Program-made: the position numbers and the translations under genes
NCBI RefSeq assembly: GCF_002572525.1
Contig: NZ_PDBS01000001.1
Coordinates: 1,674,001 to 1,738,000, forward strand
DNA length: 64,000 bases
Reading direction: 5' to 3'
Source: Natrinema sp. CBA1119
GTDB taxonomy: Archaea; Halobacteriota; Halobacteria; Halobacteriales; Natrialbaceae
Notes under the pieces: generated by a model
Databases searched by the model: none
Told to the model about the DNA's origin: nothing
The model's input: only the letters and a program-made list of their open reading frames with translations
Part shown: piece after piece, positions 10,559 through 19,816 of the stretch
How positions within the stretch are numbered: position 1 is the first letter of the stretch
Layout: each line of letters opens with the position of its first letter

Positions 10559-11782
10559 TCACAGCACGCCGAATCCGAACTCGGCCATGCCGAAAACCGG
10601 CCCCCACAGGAAGTGGAGCGCGACGCCGACGACCACGGCGGGCAGGAAGTTGTAGATAGTCGCGATGATGGCGGCCCTGGCGTCGACGGCCAGCAGCGGG
10701 AACAGGGCGTCGCCGTCCTGGGCGATCGCGTTGGCACTCAGCGCGGAGAAGGGCAGGCCGCCCTCGGCGTAGACGCTCGAGAGCAGGATCTGGGGGCCAC
10801 AGCCGGGGATCAGCCCGACAACCGCGCCGCCGATCGGTGCCAGCACGCCCGCCGCCGCGGCGAGAGTCGCGATGTTCGCCCCGCTGAAGAGGACGAAGTA
10901 CTCGTAGACGAGGAAGGCCACGAGCACCCAGACGGTGACGAAACTGGTCTCAATCGCCGCGTGCGTGAGCGTGTCGTAGACGGAGCCGAAGGAGTCTCGA
11001 GCCCGGGCGATTTCCCCCTCTCCGACGTAGTGGCGGCCGACGGCGTAGAGGTACAGCGACAGGACCGCGCCGACGATGCCGGTGACGGTGAACAGTCCAT
11101 CGAAGCCGAGGCCGAGCGACAGCGCGACCTCGGGGCCGCCGCGGAGCAGGTAGAGGCTTCCAAAGATGAGCCCCGAGATGGCGGCTCCCCACCATAGGAC
11201 GTGCGCGAGGTGTGAGAGCGGGGTGAGCACTCGAGAGTGTCGATCCGGTCCCGACTCATGGGCGTGGGTGGGGGCCGGGCCGCCGTAATCGTGGGCCGGA
11301 TTCGGCCCGACGCCGCTGTTGACCACGGTGCCGCCGTCGGCCATCGCTGGCGAGAGTTTCGCGACGGCAGCGTCGACCCGCGAGACGCCCAGTCCGACTT
11401 CGTCGACGAGGTAGCCGGTCGCGACGGAGGCCGCGAAGGCGATGGCGTAGGCGTAGAGTGCGGCTTCGGGGGCCAGTGCGAGGATGACGAACGCCGAGTC
11501 GCCCGCGGTCGCACCTAGCGTCGCGACGACGGTCCCGAAGCTGACCGTCCCGCGGACGTACAGCGGCATGACGACGATCGCGCCGCCGCAGCCGGGAGTC
11601 AGCCCGAGGAGGCCGCCGAACAGCACCTGCAATCGTTCGTTGTCCTCTATCGCGCCGATGACGGCCCCGTCGGTCGCGTACTGGAGCAGACCGAAGGCCA
11701 GTACCGTTACCGCGACGAACGCGCTCACCTGAACGTAGCCGTCCCGGAGCGATGCGAGGAGGACCTCGAGCAGTTCGTTCAC
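10559..11782 (-). CDS. Putative 10-TM heavy-metal exporter (ArsP_2 / manganese-transporter-like)
   Basis: 407 aa polytopic membrane protein with two repeated signature loops, GLTPGCGGAIVVMPLYVRG near residue 60 and GLIPGCGPQILLSSVYAEGG near 325, diagnostic of the putative 10-TM heavy-metal exporter family (ArsP_2), some of whose members are annotated as manganese transporters. A His-rich cytoplasmic or external loop lies mid-protein (HDYGGPAPTHAHESG). Translation starts at GTG 11782. A TTAGA-N4-TCTAA palindrome lies about 40 nt upstream, possibly a metalloregulator site. The ion transported is not shown by sequence. Confidence 0.8.
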   Translation of the reverse strand: MNELLEVLLASLRDGYVQVSAFVAVTVLAFGLLQYATDGAVIGAIEDNERLQVLFGGLLGLTPGCGGAIVVMPLYVRGTVSFGTVVATLGATAGDSAFVILALAPEAALYAYAIAFAASVATGYLVDEVGLGVSRVDAAVAKLSPAMADGGTVVNSGVGPNPAHDYGGPAPTHAHESGPDRHSRVLTPLSHLAHVLWWGAAISGLIFGSLYLLRGGPEVALSLGLGFDGLFTVTGIVGAVLSLYLYAVGRHYVGEGEIARARDSFGSVYDTLTHAAIETSFVTVWVLVAFLVYEYFVLFSGANIATLAAAAGVLAPIGGAVVGLIPGCGPQILLSSVYAEGGLPFSALSANAIAQDGDALFPLLAVDARAAIIATIYNFLPAVVVGVALHFLWGPVFGMAEFGFGVL

Positions 11783-12075
11783 GGCGTCTCACTTCCGGTT
11801 TGGGCGCTCGGTACCCAAAGATTAGACATCTCTAAAAATAGGTTTAGTATAGTAGGATAAAAAGTTGCTGGTGGCTGTTGCCGGTCGTTCGCATACGGTG
11901 TCGCCGCTTCGCTCACGTTTGTTTACCCCGTCTTCGGGCCGTCAGCTCAGCCGTACCGGTCGTTTCCCTCGATTTCATTCCCACGAGAGAACGGGAGCGG
12001 TCGGTCTCGCTCGTCGTCACGCGGCCCCGCCTAATTCAGCGCGAGGTAACCTCGGCGTTCACGCCGGGGAGACTG
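11783..12075. promoter_or_regulatory. Intergenic region with TTAGA-N4-TCTAA palindrome upstream of metal exporter
   Basis: 293 nt without genes. Perfect inverted repeat TTAGACATCTCTAA at 11822-11835, next to an AT-rich stretch (11836-11862) that would carry the TATA element of the minus-strand exporter gene. DtxR/MntR-type metalloregulators of haloarchaea bind AT-rich inverted repeats of this general form; the link here is inferred. Confidence 0.4.
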
Positions 12076-13398
12076 TCATTCGTTCTCGTGGTCCTCACGC
12101 AGGTGTTTGATCGCGTGGAGTTCGACCACGGGAACTATTTTGGCGACGGTGAGGAAGAACAGACAGACCATGCCGATCGTCCCGAAGATCGACGCGAGTT
12201 CGATCAGGCTCGGGATGTAGACGCCCGGGACGGCCGCGTAGATATCGAACGTCGGGTGAAGGAACCCCTCGACGACGAACAGCACCTTCTCGAGGATCGT
12301 CGCGGTGAGGACGGCGAGGCCGGAGATGACGGCCCGTCGCTTGGTGAACAGCGTCGGCCGGAGCGTCTGGGCGAAAATGTACGACAGAGTCAGGAAGACC
12401 AGCGACATCGAGGTGAGGTAGATGGGGTTGGTCGCTCTGGCCAGCGCTGCGACGGTCAGGTCGACGGGTGCGGCGAATAGCCCGGTGATGTTCTGCTGGA
12501 GCTGCAGCCACAGGAAGAGCAGACAGAAGAAGCCGAGCCAGAGGAGCAGTCCGCGGAAGATGTCGTCGGTGAAGATGTGGTCCCAGTCGTAGGCGTAGCG
12601 AAACGAGTAGGCGAGGATGATCACGCCGCTGATGGCCGACGTGAGCGCGATGGTGAGAAACTGCGGCCCCTGTACGCCGCCGAACCAGGTCGGCATCGTC
12701 GGGATCACCGCGAACAGCCATGGAATGACGCCGCCGTGGAGCAAGAGCGGGGCCATGATGATGATCGCGAGCGCGAGCCACCAGACCATACGCTGGACGA
12801 TCCGATCTTCCGTCTTGGTGTAACCGATCGTGATGAGCCGATAGATCGGATCGAGCCGGTCGGGAAGCTGGTCGCGCAGTCGGCTGACGTCGTAACGCAG
12901 GGTGAGCGAGAGATAGGTCGCCGTCAATACGAAGTAAGCCGTGATGACGGTCACGTCCCACACCAGCGGCGAGTTGTGGATCGTGATGTGGTAGTGACCG
13001 ACGACGCTCGTGACCATCCGGTCCGGCCGGCCGAGGTGGACGATGATGTAAAAGCCCGCCGCGGACAGCCCGGCGAGAGTCAGCAACTCGGCGAGTCGTG
13101 CGACCGGCATGTAGCGATCCATCCCCAGCAGACGGACCGCGGCCGAGAGGATGATCCCGCCGTGGGCGATGCCCACCCACCAGATGAAGGCGCCGATGTA
13201 GATTCCCCACGTGACGCCGCCGCCGCTCCCCCAGTCACCGAGCGCGGTGACGGCTAGGCCCTCCTGCAGCTGGTAGGCCCAGCCGACGAGGAAGGCGAGA
13301 AGCGCCAGTCCCGCCACGGCGACCATCGCGAAGTACGTTTTCGAGGTCGTTCCGATCGGCCGCAGAATGTCGGCCTCGCTCGGCGTTTTCGTCCCCAT
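12076..13398 (-). CDS. NrfD/PsrC-type quinone-interacting membrane subunit (orphan)
   Basis: 440 aa with about ten transmembrane helices. The N-terminal part (WGIYIGAFIWWVGIAHGG) and the conserved helix with HNSPLVWDV identify the NrfD/PsrC membrane anchor of molybdoenzyme or polysulfide reductase complexes, which exchanges electrons with menaquinone. No catalytic molybdopterin or four-cluster ferredoxin subunit is adjacent, although these are normally co-encoded. The start MGTKTPSEADILRP at 13398 is chosen over an in-frame ATG six codons upstream. Neighbours on the same strand are the metal exporter and two acetyltransferases. Confidence 0.85.
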   Translation of the reverse strand: MGTKTPSEADILRPIGTTSKTYFAMVAVAGLALLAFLVGWAYQLQEGLAVTALGDWGSGGGVTWGIYIGAFIWWVGIAHGGIILSAAVRLLGMDRYMPVARLAELLTLAGLSAAGFYIIVHLGRPDRMVTSVVGHYHITIHNSPLVWDVTVITAYFVLTATYLSLTLRYDVSRLRDQLPDRLDPIYRLITIGYTKTEDRIVQRMVWWLALAIIIMAPLLLHGGVIPWLFAVIPTMPTWFGGVQGPQFLTIALTSAISGVIILAYSFRYAYDWDHIFTDDIFRGLLLWLGFFCLLFLWLQLQQNITGLFAAPVDLTVAALARATNPIYLTSMSLVFLTLSYIFAQTLRPTLFTKRRAVISGLAVLTATILEKVLFVVEGFLHPTFDIYAAVPGVYIPSLIELASIFGTIGMVCLFFLTVAKIVPVVELHAIKHLREDHENE

Positions 13399-13498
13399 CG
13401 TGCTATGGAGGACCACACCAGCGCCTCACTTGCGTCCGTGCGGTGCATTTGCAAGGTCTTGGAGCGATCAGTTCCATCCGCTTCGTCGCCGTCGCGCG

Positions 13499-13981
13499 CT
13501 ACAACTCGAGCGTGTAGACCACTTCCCGTCGCTGCTCGCCGCCGATTTCAACCTCGTCCTCGTCGGTCGGTTCGAACCCGTGGGTCTCGTAGAACTCCCG
13601 GCCGCTCTCGTTCGAGGCGAGGTCGATCGCGCGCATTCGCTCCATGTTGAAGTCCCGAAGATCCTCTCGCAGCCGCTCGTACAGCGCGGTTCCGATCCTC
13701 TCGCCCTGGTGGCCCGGGTGGACAGACATCCGAAGGATGTCGCCTTCCTCCGCCGTGACGACGCCGTGGGTGAAGCCGACGAGGTCGCCGTCGGCTTCTG
13801 CAACGAGGAAGGCGGTACCGGGTTTCGACAGCGCCGTCTCGAGGGCCTCGTCGCCGTACCACTCATCGATCGTCTCGTCGATCGTCTCATCGTCGAGTTC
13901 GTCGTAGGTGTCGTGCCACGTCTCGCGGGCGACGGCCCTGATCTGTTCGCGATCGTCGCGGGTGGCTGGTCTGATCTCCAT
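13499..13981 (-). CDS. GNAT N-acetyltransferase (tandem copy 1)
   Basis: 160 aa. It shows the GNAT fold: N-terminal IRPATRDDREQIRAVARETW, core ILRMSVHPGHQGERIGTALY (acetyl-CoA pyrophosphate loop Q/R-x-x-G-x-G/A) and C-terminal REFYETHGFEPTDEDEVEIG. The substrate is unknown. Start at 13981 (MEIRPATRDD) fits the family; nine upstream codons are dropped. It is paralogous to the next gene (14197-14721) with shared WHDTYDEL and VYTLEL ends, showing a tandem duplication. Compared with that paralogue it lacks a 16-residue loop that contains a DNA palindrome. Confidence 0.88.
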   Translation of the reverse strand: MEIRPATRDDREQIRAVARETWHDTYDELDDETIDETIDEWYGDEALETALSKPGTAFLVAEADGDLVGFTHGVVTAEEGDILRMSVHPGHQGERIGTALYERLREDLRDFNMERMRAIDLASNESGREFYETHGFEPTDEDEVEIGGEQRREVVYTLEL

Positions 13982-14196
13982 GCGATGGGATACGACAGCG
14001 AGTACCAAAGTGGTATCACCTCACTGTGTTATAGGAGCCGCTGAACGTCACTGTACACCCGATTGCACGACTGCTGTGCGATCGGTGTGTGAACCGTTTC
14101 AGTTGTTACTATCGGTGCACTGGCAGGGAACGAACCCGGTCCTCGCGGACGACCGATCCCTCGCTCGAGTCAGTTCCGACCGGAGGAAACCGCCGC

Positions 14197-14721
14197 CTAC
14201 AGCTCGAGCGTGTAGACCGCCTCGGGGTAGAACTCGCCGTCGATTTCGACTTCTCCCTCGTCGGTCTGCTCGAAGCCAAGTCCCTCGTAGAAAGCGCGGC
14301 TGGCGTCGTTGAACGCGAAGTCGAACGACCGGACCCGCTCGGCCTCCTGGGATTCGATCTCCGCCATCAGCTGCTCGTGGAGTTCGGAGCCGATCCCCTT
14401 GCCCTGGTGGTCCGGGTGGACGTACATCCGGAGGATGTCGGCCGTCTCGCCCTGGACGACCGCGTGGGTAAAGCCGACGAGGTCGCCGTCGCGTTCGTCG
14501 GACTCCGTCCGACTCCCATCCGCGGACCGTTCCTCCGCGCGCTCGGCGACGAGAACGACCGTCCCGGGAGCCTCGAGCGGCATCGAGTCGTCGGTGTACC
14601 AGTCGTCGACGGTCCGATCGATCATGTCGGCCTCGAGTTCGTCGTAGGTGTCGTGCCAGGTGTCGCGGGCGACGGCTGTGATCGCCTCGAAGTCGTCGGA
14701 CGTCGCGGATCGAACGTTCAT
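14197..14721 (-). CDS. GNAT N-acetyltransferase (tandem copy 2, with inserted loop)
   Basis: 174 aa. GNAT motifs: ILRMYVHPDHQGKGIGSELH and SRAFYEGLGFEQTDEGEVEI, ending VYTLEL as in copy 1. Between VLVAE and DGDLVGFTH it has an extra RAEERSADGSRTESDER segment where copy 1 has a single Ala. The DNA of this insertion carries GTCGGAC-TCC-GTCCGAC (14497-14513). The insertion falls in a surface loop before the central beta-hairpin, so activity is probably kept. ATG start at 14721. It is separated from copy 1 by 215 nt and probably has its own promoter. Confidence 0.88.
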   Translation of the reverse strand: MNVRSATSDDFEAITAVARDTWHDTYDELEADMIDRTVDDWYTDDSMPLEAPGTVVLVAERAEERSADGSRTESDERDGDLVGFTHAVVQGETADILRMYVHPDHQGKGIGSELHEQLMAEIESQEAERVRSFDFAFNDASRAFYEGLGFEQTDEGEVEIDGEFYPEAVYTLEL

Positions 14722-14839
14722 ACCTCATCATCGAACGTGGGACATAAATAACACGCTGCCACGAGGCGACCGCGCCAACGGAGCCGTGACTCGGTCGTCG
14801 CGTAACATACGGGTAGAGCGGAGCCGCTCCCAGCGGGGG

Positions 14840-15136
14840 TCACTCTCGAACGTCGAACCCTCGATCCCGAAGCAGTTCCGGGACGCGATCACGGTGGTCG
14901 CCTTGCAGTTCGATACGACCCTCATCGACCGTTCCGCCCGTCCCGAGCGAACTCTTGAGGTCCGAGGCGGTCGATTCGATTTCCGACTGTGTGAGGTCGA
15001 AGCCCTCGATGATCGTCACCGGTTTGTCGTAGCGCCGACTCTCCGTCCGCAGCGACAGTACTTGCTGGGACGTCTCGAGGTCCCCCTGGCTGTCGAGTTC
15101 GTCGAGCAGGTCGTCGAGGTCGTCGTTGTCTGCCAT
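14840..15136 (-). CDS. SUI1-family translation factor
   Basis: 98 aa. The C-terminal 70 residues match the eIF1/SUI1/YciH fold: YDKPVTIIEGFD, SSLGTGGTVDEGRIELQGDH and LRDRGFDV. In archaea this protein is thought to support start-codon selection on the 30S subunit. The N-terminal 30 residues are acidic (DDLDDLLDELDSQGDLE) and typical of haloarchaeal versions. ATG 15136 is the only reasonable start. It is monocistronic, with genes on both sides separated by more than 100 nt. Confidence 0.92.
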   Translation of the reverse strand: MADNDDLDDLLDELDSQGDLETSQQVLSLRTESRRYDKPVTIIEGFDLTQSEIESTASDLKSSLGTGGTVDEGRIELQGDHRDRVPELLRDRGFDVRE

Positions 15137-15369
15137 ATCTTCGCATGGGACGTGTGCGAGGATAGCCCTGTCCTTGCCGTTGCAACGGTCCCAGGCTCGA
15201 GAGGTCAGTTCGCCGGACGGTATCGCTTCTCCCGGCTCGACTCCGTCACTCTCCCGTCGTTCGGGCCGTCCGTTGGACCCTCGCTTCCCCGTGAGCGATT
15301 AACTCGGATGTTCACACTCCAAATAACATGGGAACAGGCTGAAATCTCCGGCAAGACCGTATTCGGTGA

Positions 15370-15666
15370 ATGCACCGAGACCACCACCGCGAAGACCCGG
15401 CCGCCGATGACAGAGCCGGAACTCTGGTCGCGGAGCACGCGAACGAACCGACGACTGTCGCGCTCCTCCGCGCCATCGCTGCGATGGAAGGAGTTCCCGA
15501 ACACGACCTCGATCCGTTGTACGAAACGATCGACCCGGCCGCGATGGAACAGTTGATGGCCCATTCGGACAGACACGATTGCGACGTGACTGTCGAATTC
15601 ACGTACGAGGGATACGTCGTCCGCGTCCGTAACGGCGGAGATGTCCGGATAGTGGCCGAAGCGTAG
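15370..15666 (+). CDS. HalOD1 output-domain protein
   Basis: 98 aa. Residues 25-98 match the haloarchaeal HalOD1 domain: VALLRAIAAMEGVPEHDLDPLYETIDPAAMEQL followed by DVTVEFTYEGYVVRV. The domain occurs alone or at the end of signalling proteins in Halobacteria and is predicted to be an output module; its biochemical role is unknown. The first 25 residues are His/Asp-rich and poorly conserved. It is convergent with uvrC. Confidence 0.8.
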   Translation: MHRDHHREDPAADDRAGTLVAEHANEPTTVALLRAIAAMEGVPEHDLDPLYETIDPAAMEQLMAHSDRHDCDVTVEFTYEGYVVRVRNGGDVRIVAEA

Positions 15667-15767
15667 GTGTCCGGCGGGGTGGGACGAACCGGGCAACGGG
15701 AGTTCGGCGGACAACAGGGCTCCGGAAACGCACGTCTCGAGCGAAAGACCGCGTGATCGAGCGGCTG

Positions 15768-17525
15768 TCAGAGTCTCGATCTGATGGTCTCGGCGGTCTT
15801 CTCGCCGATCCCCTCGACGCTTCGGAGGTCCTCGAGGCTCGCGTCCCGAACGTTCTCGACGCTGCCGAACCGTCCCAGAAGCCGTTTTCGAGTTTCGGGG
15901 CCGACTCCCTGGACGTCGTCGAGCACCGTTTTGACCTCGTCGCGGACGGTCTGGTGGTACTGCACCGCGAAGCGGTGGGCCTCGCCTCGCACGCGCTGGA
16001 GGAGGTGCAGGTGCGGCGCGTCGCTCGGCCATGAGAACGTTCGACGGGGCGTGACCACGCGCTCCTCGGCTTTCGCCAGCGCCACCGCGGGCACGTCCCA
16101 GCCGACCGTCTCGAGCGCGTCGCGGGCGGCATCGAGTTGCCCCTCGCCGCCGTCGATCAGCAATAGATCGGGGTCGGGCCGGTCGTCGCGGTCCTCGACG
16201 GCGCGGCTGGCGCGCCACTCGAGCAGGGTGCGCATGTTGTCGTAGTCGTCGTTCTGGTCGGTGAGCTTCTTCCGCCGGTAGTCCGCCTTCTCGGCGCTGC
16301 CGTCGACGAAGGTGACGTCGCTGCCGACCGCCGCTTTCCCCTGGGCGTGGCTCACGTCGAAGCCCTCGATCCGCCGGGCTGAGTCGATCTCGAGGGCGTC
16401 AGCGAGCATGCCGCACTCGTCGCGACGACCCACGTTGCGTCTGGCGTTCTTCAGCGCGAGTTCGACGAGTTTCGCCTCTCGGCCCGCGCCTGGGACCCGG
16501 ACGGCGACCCCTTCGGCCTCGAGCCAGGCCGCGACCTCGTCGTCGCCGTGGCGCTCGGGCAGGAGCAGGGCGTCGGGCAGTTCGCGTTCGGCGTAGTACT
16601 GGACGATGAACGCCGCCAGAACGCTCGGAACGCCGTCAGCCCCGCCGTCGGCGTCGACCCCCGCGGAGCCGGGCGCCTCGAGCGTGTGCCGGTCCCGGTC
16701 GATCAGTTTACCGCGTTCCGCGCGCAGTCGGGCGACGGTCGCGTCCTCGCCCTCGATCGCGACGCCGAGCACGTCGACGCCCCGCTCGTCACCGGTCGAC
16801 TGAACCGCCTCGCCGCCCTCGCCGTGGAAGGCCGCGACGGTCTCGAGTCGGTCCCGCAGGTTCGCCGCGCGCTCGAAGTTCTGCGATTCCGCGGCGGCTT
16901 CCATCTCCCGCCGGAGCGGATCCGTGAGGATTCCGGTCTCGCCCTCGAGGAAGCGCTCGACGGCGGTGACGTCTTGCGCGTAGCGCTCGAGGTCGATCTC
17001 GCGAGTGCAGGGCGCGGTACAGAGTCCCATCTCGTAGTCCAGACACGGCCGCTCGCGGCCCGCGTACTTGTGATCCGAGCAGCCCCGCACGCCGTACGTC
17101 TCCCGCAGCGCCTTCACGACCGTCTCGACCTGCGTCTTGCTGGTGTAGGGGCCGAAGACGGTCGCGGACTCATCAGGATCGCGCGTAATTTCGATCCGCG
17201 GGGCGTCGTGGGCCGTCAGCTGGACCATCGGATACGATTTGTCGTCCTTGAGCCGGACGTTGTAGCGTGGCTGGTGGCGCTTGATCAGGTTCGCCTCGAG
17301 CAGCAGCGCCTGCGTCTCGGTGTCGGTGACGGCGATCTCGATCCCGTCGGCGCGGTCGACCATCCGACGGATCCGCGCGCTGCGGGGATCGGCGTAGGAT
17401 CGGACCCGGCTGCGGAGATCGATCGCTTTCCCGACGTAGAGGGTGGTTCCGTCCTCCCGGAACTGGTAGACGCCGGGCTCTCGGGGCAACGATCCGGCGC
17501 GCTCGCGAACCGCGTCGGCGTTCAT
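15768..17525 (-). CDS. uvrC: UvrABC excinuclease subunit C
   Basis: 585 aa dual-incision nuclease of nucleotide excision repair. N-terminal GIY-YIG nuclease ([25 protein letters not shown], residues about 15-40) makes the 3' cut; a UVR motif for UvrB contact lies near 195-225 ([20 protein letters not shown]); the C-terminal RNase H-like endonuclease ([27 protein letters not shown]) makes the 5' cut; tandem helix-hairpin-helix motifs end the protein ([28 protein letters not shown]). Start at 17525 ([11 protein letters not shown]). It lies 26 nt downstream of a membrane-protein gene on the same strand, so probably co-transcribed. Confidence 0.96.
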   Translation of the reverse strand: MNADAVRERAGSLPREPGVYQFREDGTTLYVGKAIDLRSRVRSYADPRSARIRRMVDRADGIEIAVTDTETQALLLEANLIKRHQPRYNVRLKDDKSYPMVQLTAHDAPRIEITRDPDESATVFGPYTSKTQVETVVKALRETYGVRGCSDHKYAGRERPCLDYEMGLCTAPCTREIDLERYAQDVTAVERFLEGETGILTDPLRREMEAAAESQNFERAANLRDRLETVAAFHGEGGEAVQSTGDERGVDVLGVAIEGEDATVARLRAERGKLIDRDRHTLEAPGSAGVDADGGADGVPSVLAAFIVQYYAERELPDALLLPERHGDDEVAAWLEAEGVAVRVPGAGREAKLVELALKNARRNVGRRDECGMLADALEIDSARRIEGFDVSHAQGKAAVGSDVTFVDGSAEKADYRRKKLTDQNDDYDNMRTLLEWRASRAVEDRDDRPDPDLLLIDGGEGQLDAARDALETVGWDVPAVALAKAEERVVTPRRTFSWPSDAPHLHLLQRVRGEAHRFAVQYHQTVRDEVKTVLDDVQGVGPETRKRLLGRFGSVENVRDASLEDLRSVEGIGEKTAETIRSRL

Positions 17526-17551
17526 CGGCCGCCCTACGGAGTCAGGAGGTT

Positions 17552-18328
17552 TCAGCCTGACTCCTCGTCCCCGAGCCACTCCGCGTCGGGTCGGTCCGTC
17601 CGAGCCCGCTCGTCATCGTGCGGATCGTCCCGCAGCCCCTCGTCGCGACCGCCGTCGATATCGGCGCTCTCCTCGAGCGTCGACGCCCCCATCGACGCAG
17701 ACGCCGATTCTGACGCCGCTTTCGGTCGAATTGCGGTCTCGATCTCGGCGATCAGATCGGTCTCGAGATCGGCCCGGCTGACGGGGACCACGATGTCGTT
17801 CCCGCCGCGAACCCGGAGGACGATCCGGCGCGAACGCGAGCGGACGTAGCGCCAGACCAGGGCGACGGCGACGACCAGCGCGCCGACGCCGCTCAGGAGA
17901 ACGCCCCAGTCGAGCACCAGGAGGACCGTTTCGATCGCCGAGAGCGCGCCGTCGACGAGGCGCTCGATAGCGGTCGATCCCGGGAACGGGCCGGTGTCTT
18001 GGAGTCCGGACGCCGGAACGTAATCAACGAAGCTGACGGCCCTCGCCGCCTCGAGCAACCCGACGCCGACGAAAGCGGCGGCGATTCCCCAGCAGAGCCG
18101 ACGGAACCGGTCGACCGTTTCGACGCTCACGGTCCCGACGTTCGGCCGCTCGGCGTGGCGAAACTCCGGCCCGTCCGCGTCCGGGACGAACGTCATGACG
18201 CGACGGTTCGTGACGACGACCGTCGCGTTCTCGAGGTCGACGCGTCGCTCGACGCTCTCCCCGTCGTCACACAGCTGATCGGCGTGTTCACTCCACTGTG
18301 CGACGCGCTCGCTTCGGGTCTCGGCCAT
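17552..18328 (-). CDS. Two-helix membrane protein with N-terminal PH-like segment
   Basis: 258 aa. Residues 25-75 ([20 protein letters not shown]) resemble the bacterial-PH-like start found in haloarchaeal membrane proteins. Two transmembrane helices follow near 80-100 and 140-165, then a basic patch ([16 protein letters not shown]) and an acidic Ser/Ala-rich tail. The function is unknown. It precedes uvrC with a 26-nt gap. Confidence 0.65.
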   Translation of the reverse strand: MAETRSERVAQWSEHADQLCDDGESVERRVDLENATVVVTNRRVMTFVPDADGPEFRHAERPNVGTVSVETVDRFRRLCWGIAAAFVGVGLLEAARAVSFVDYVPASGLQDTGPFPGSTAIERLVDGALSAIETVLLVLDWGVLLSGVGALVVAVALVWRYVRSRSRRIVLRVRGGNDIVVPVSRADLETDLIAEIETAIRPKAASESASASMGASTLEESADIDGGRDEGLRDDPHDDERARTDRPDAEWLGDEESG

Positions 18329-18494
18329 CGGTGATCGTCATCACTGCTCCACCGTCGACCCTCAAGTACGTCGGTGCCCGTTCGCGCGAGTAGGGCGCGC
18401 CTTCGGGGCGGATCCACTACCGACGGAAGGGGCTCGACAGTCGGGACGGGTTCGACACGGTACTTTCTCGGTGCTCGACCGTCAACGGACGCGT

Positions 18495-18764
18495 ATGAGT
18501 GACTCGACGGTTCAGTGCTGGCTCGTCGAACGAACGTTCGATAACCGTAACCTCGTGACGATTGTCTACGCGACGCCTGACGGCTCGCGCTACCAGCAAC
18601 GGGAGCGATCCGCGACGTCGCTACAGACCGGGTCGACGGTCACCGCGGCCGCGGAGATCCCCGACGACGAACTCGAGCCAGTCGCCGACGAGGAGACCCG
18701 CGAACGCTACGCCACGGAGATCGAACGGACCGCCGAGCAGTACGATCCCGACGATCCGATCTAA
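18495..18764 (+). CDS. Small conserved haloarchaeal protein of unknown function
   Basis: 89 aa acidic cytoplasmic protein: VQCWLVERTFDNRNLVTIVYATPDGSR, then QRERSATSLQ and a negatively charged helical tail. It is predicted to be one beta sheet plus a terminal helix. I do not recognise a characterised family. ATG 18495 is used because it is preceded by a promoter-like gap, and codon composition is haloarchaeal throughout. Confidence 0.6.
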   Translation: MSDSTVQCWLVERTFDNRNLVTIVYATPDGSRYQQRERSATSLQTGSTVTAAAEIPDDELEPVADEETRERYATEIERTAEQYDPDDPI

Positions 18765-18883
18765 CCGTGCTAACTCTCAGCATGCAAATCGGCGATATCG
18801 ACGCATAACGGCCGGAAACCGTTGAATACAACTGTAATGGTGATGTCACAAACCTTATCGGGCAACGCTACGACCACTTTTCC

Positions 18884-19816
18884 ATGCCCGCTATCACAGT
18901 CGACAACCTGACCAAGTCGTTTGGTCAAACCGTCGCACTCGATGATCTCTCCTTCCGGGTCGAAGAGGGCGAGGTGTTCGGCTTCCTCGGTCCCAACGGC
19001 GCCGGTAAATCCACGACGATCAACATCGTTCTGGACTTCGCCCGCCCGACGGCCGGCGAGGTCAGCGTTCTCGGAATGGACGCCCAGCGCTACAGCCGGG
19101 ACATCCGACAACGAACCGGCGTCCTCCCAGAGGGCGTCGAGTTGTACGACCGGCTTACCGCCCGCCAGCACCTCGAGTTCGCGATCGACTCGAAGAACGC
19201 CGACGACGACCCCGAAGCGCTGCTCGAGCGAGTCGGCCTGGTCGACGCCATCGACAGGAAGGCCGGCGGCTACTCGAAGGGGATGGCCCAGCGGCTCATG
19301 CTCGCGATGGCGCTGGTCGGCGAGCCGGACCTGCTGATCCTCGACGAGCCCTCGACCGGGCTCGACCCCAACGGGGCCCGCGAGATGCGCGAGATCGTCC
19401 GCGAGGAGAACGAGCGGGGCGCGACCGTCTTCTTCTCGAGTCACATCATGGAACAGGTCGAGGCGGTCTGCGACCGCGTCGGCATCCTCCGGGAGGGCGA
19501 GATGGTCGCCGTCGACTCCGTCGAGGGACTGCGCGACTCCGTCGAAGGCGGAACAACGCTACGGGTCACCGTCGATCGGATCGACGACGACGCGCTGCAG
19601 GCGGTCCGCTCGCTTCCCGATGTCAGTGACGCCACCGTCCAAGGGCAGAGTCCGCCGACGGTCGTCGTCGCCGTCGACGGCTCCAAGACGGCCGTCCTCT
19701 CCGCGCTCGAGGACCGCGGCATCGAGGTCCGGGACTTCGAGACGACCGAAGCGTCGCTCGAGGACGTCTTCCAGTCGTATACGACCGACGCCGGGACGGA
19801 GGTGCACGCGCGATGA
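18884..19816 (+). CDS. ABC exporter ATP-binding subunit
   Basis: 310 aa. Walker A GPNGAGKST (residues 38-46), ABC signature YSKGMAQRLML, Walker B LLILDEPSTGLDP, H-loop SSHIM. The C-terminal 90 residues are the accessory domain seen in DrrA/NatA-like ATPases. It powers the permease encoded next, with which its stop codon overlaps by 4 nt (ATGA). The substrate is unknown; such haloarchaeal pairs are often annotated as copper or multidrug exporters without proof. Confidence 0.93.
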   Translation: MPAITVDNLTKSFGQTVALDDLSFRVEEGEVFGFLGPNGAGKSTTINIVLDFARPTAGEVSVLGMDAQRYSRDIRQRTGVLPEGVELYDRLTARQHLEFAIDSKNADDDPEALLERVGLVDAIDRKAGGYSKGMAQRLMLAMALVGEPDLLILDEPSTGLDPNGAREMREIVREENERGATVFFSSHIMEQVEAVCDRVGILREGEMVAVDSVEGLRDSVEGGTTLRVTVDRIDDDALQAVRSLPDVSDATVQGQSPPTVVVAVDGSKTAVLSALEDRGIEVRDFETTEASLEDVFQSYTTDAGTEVHAR

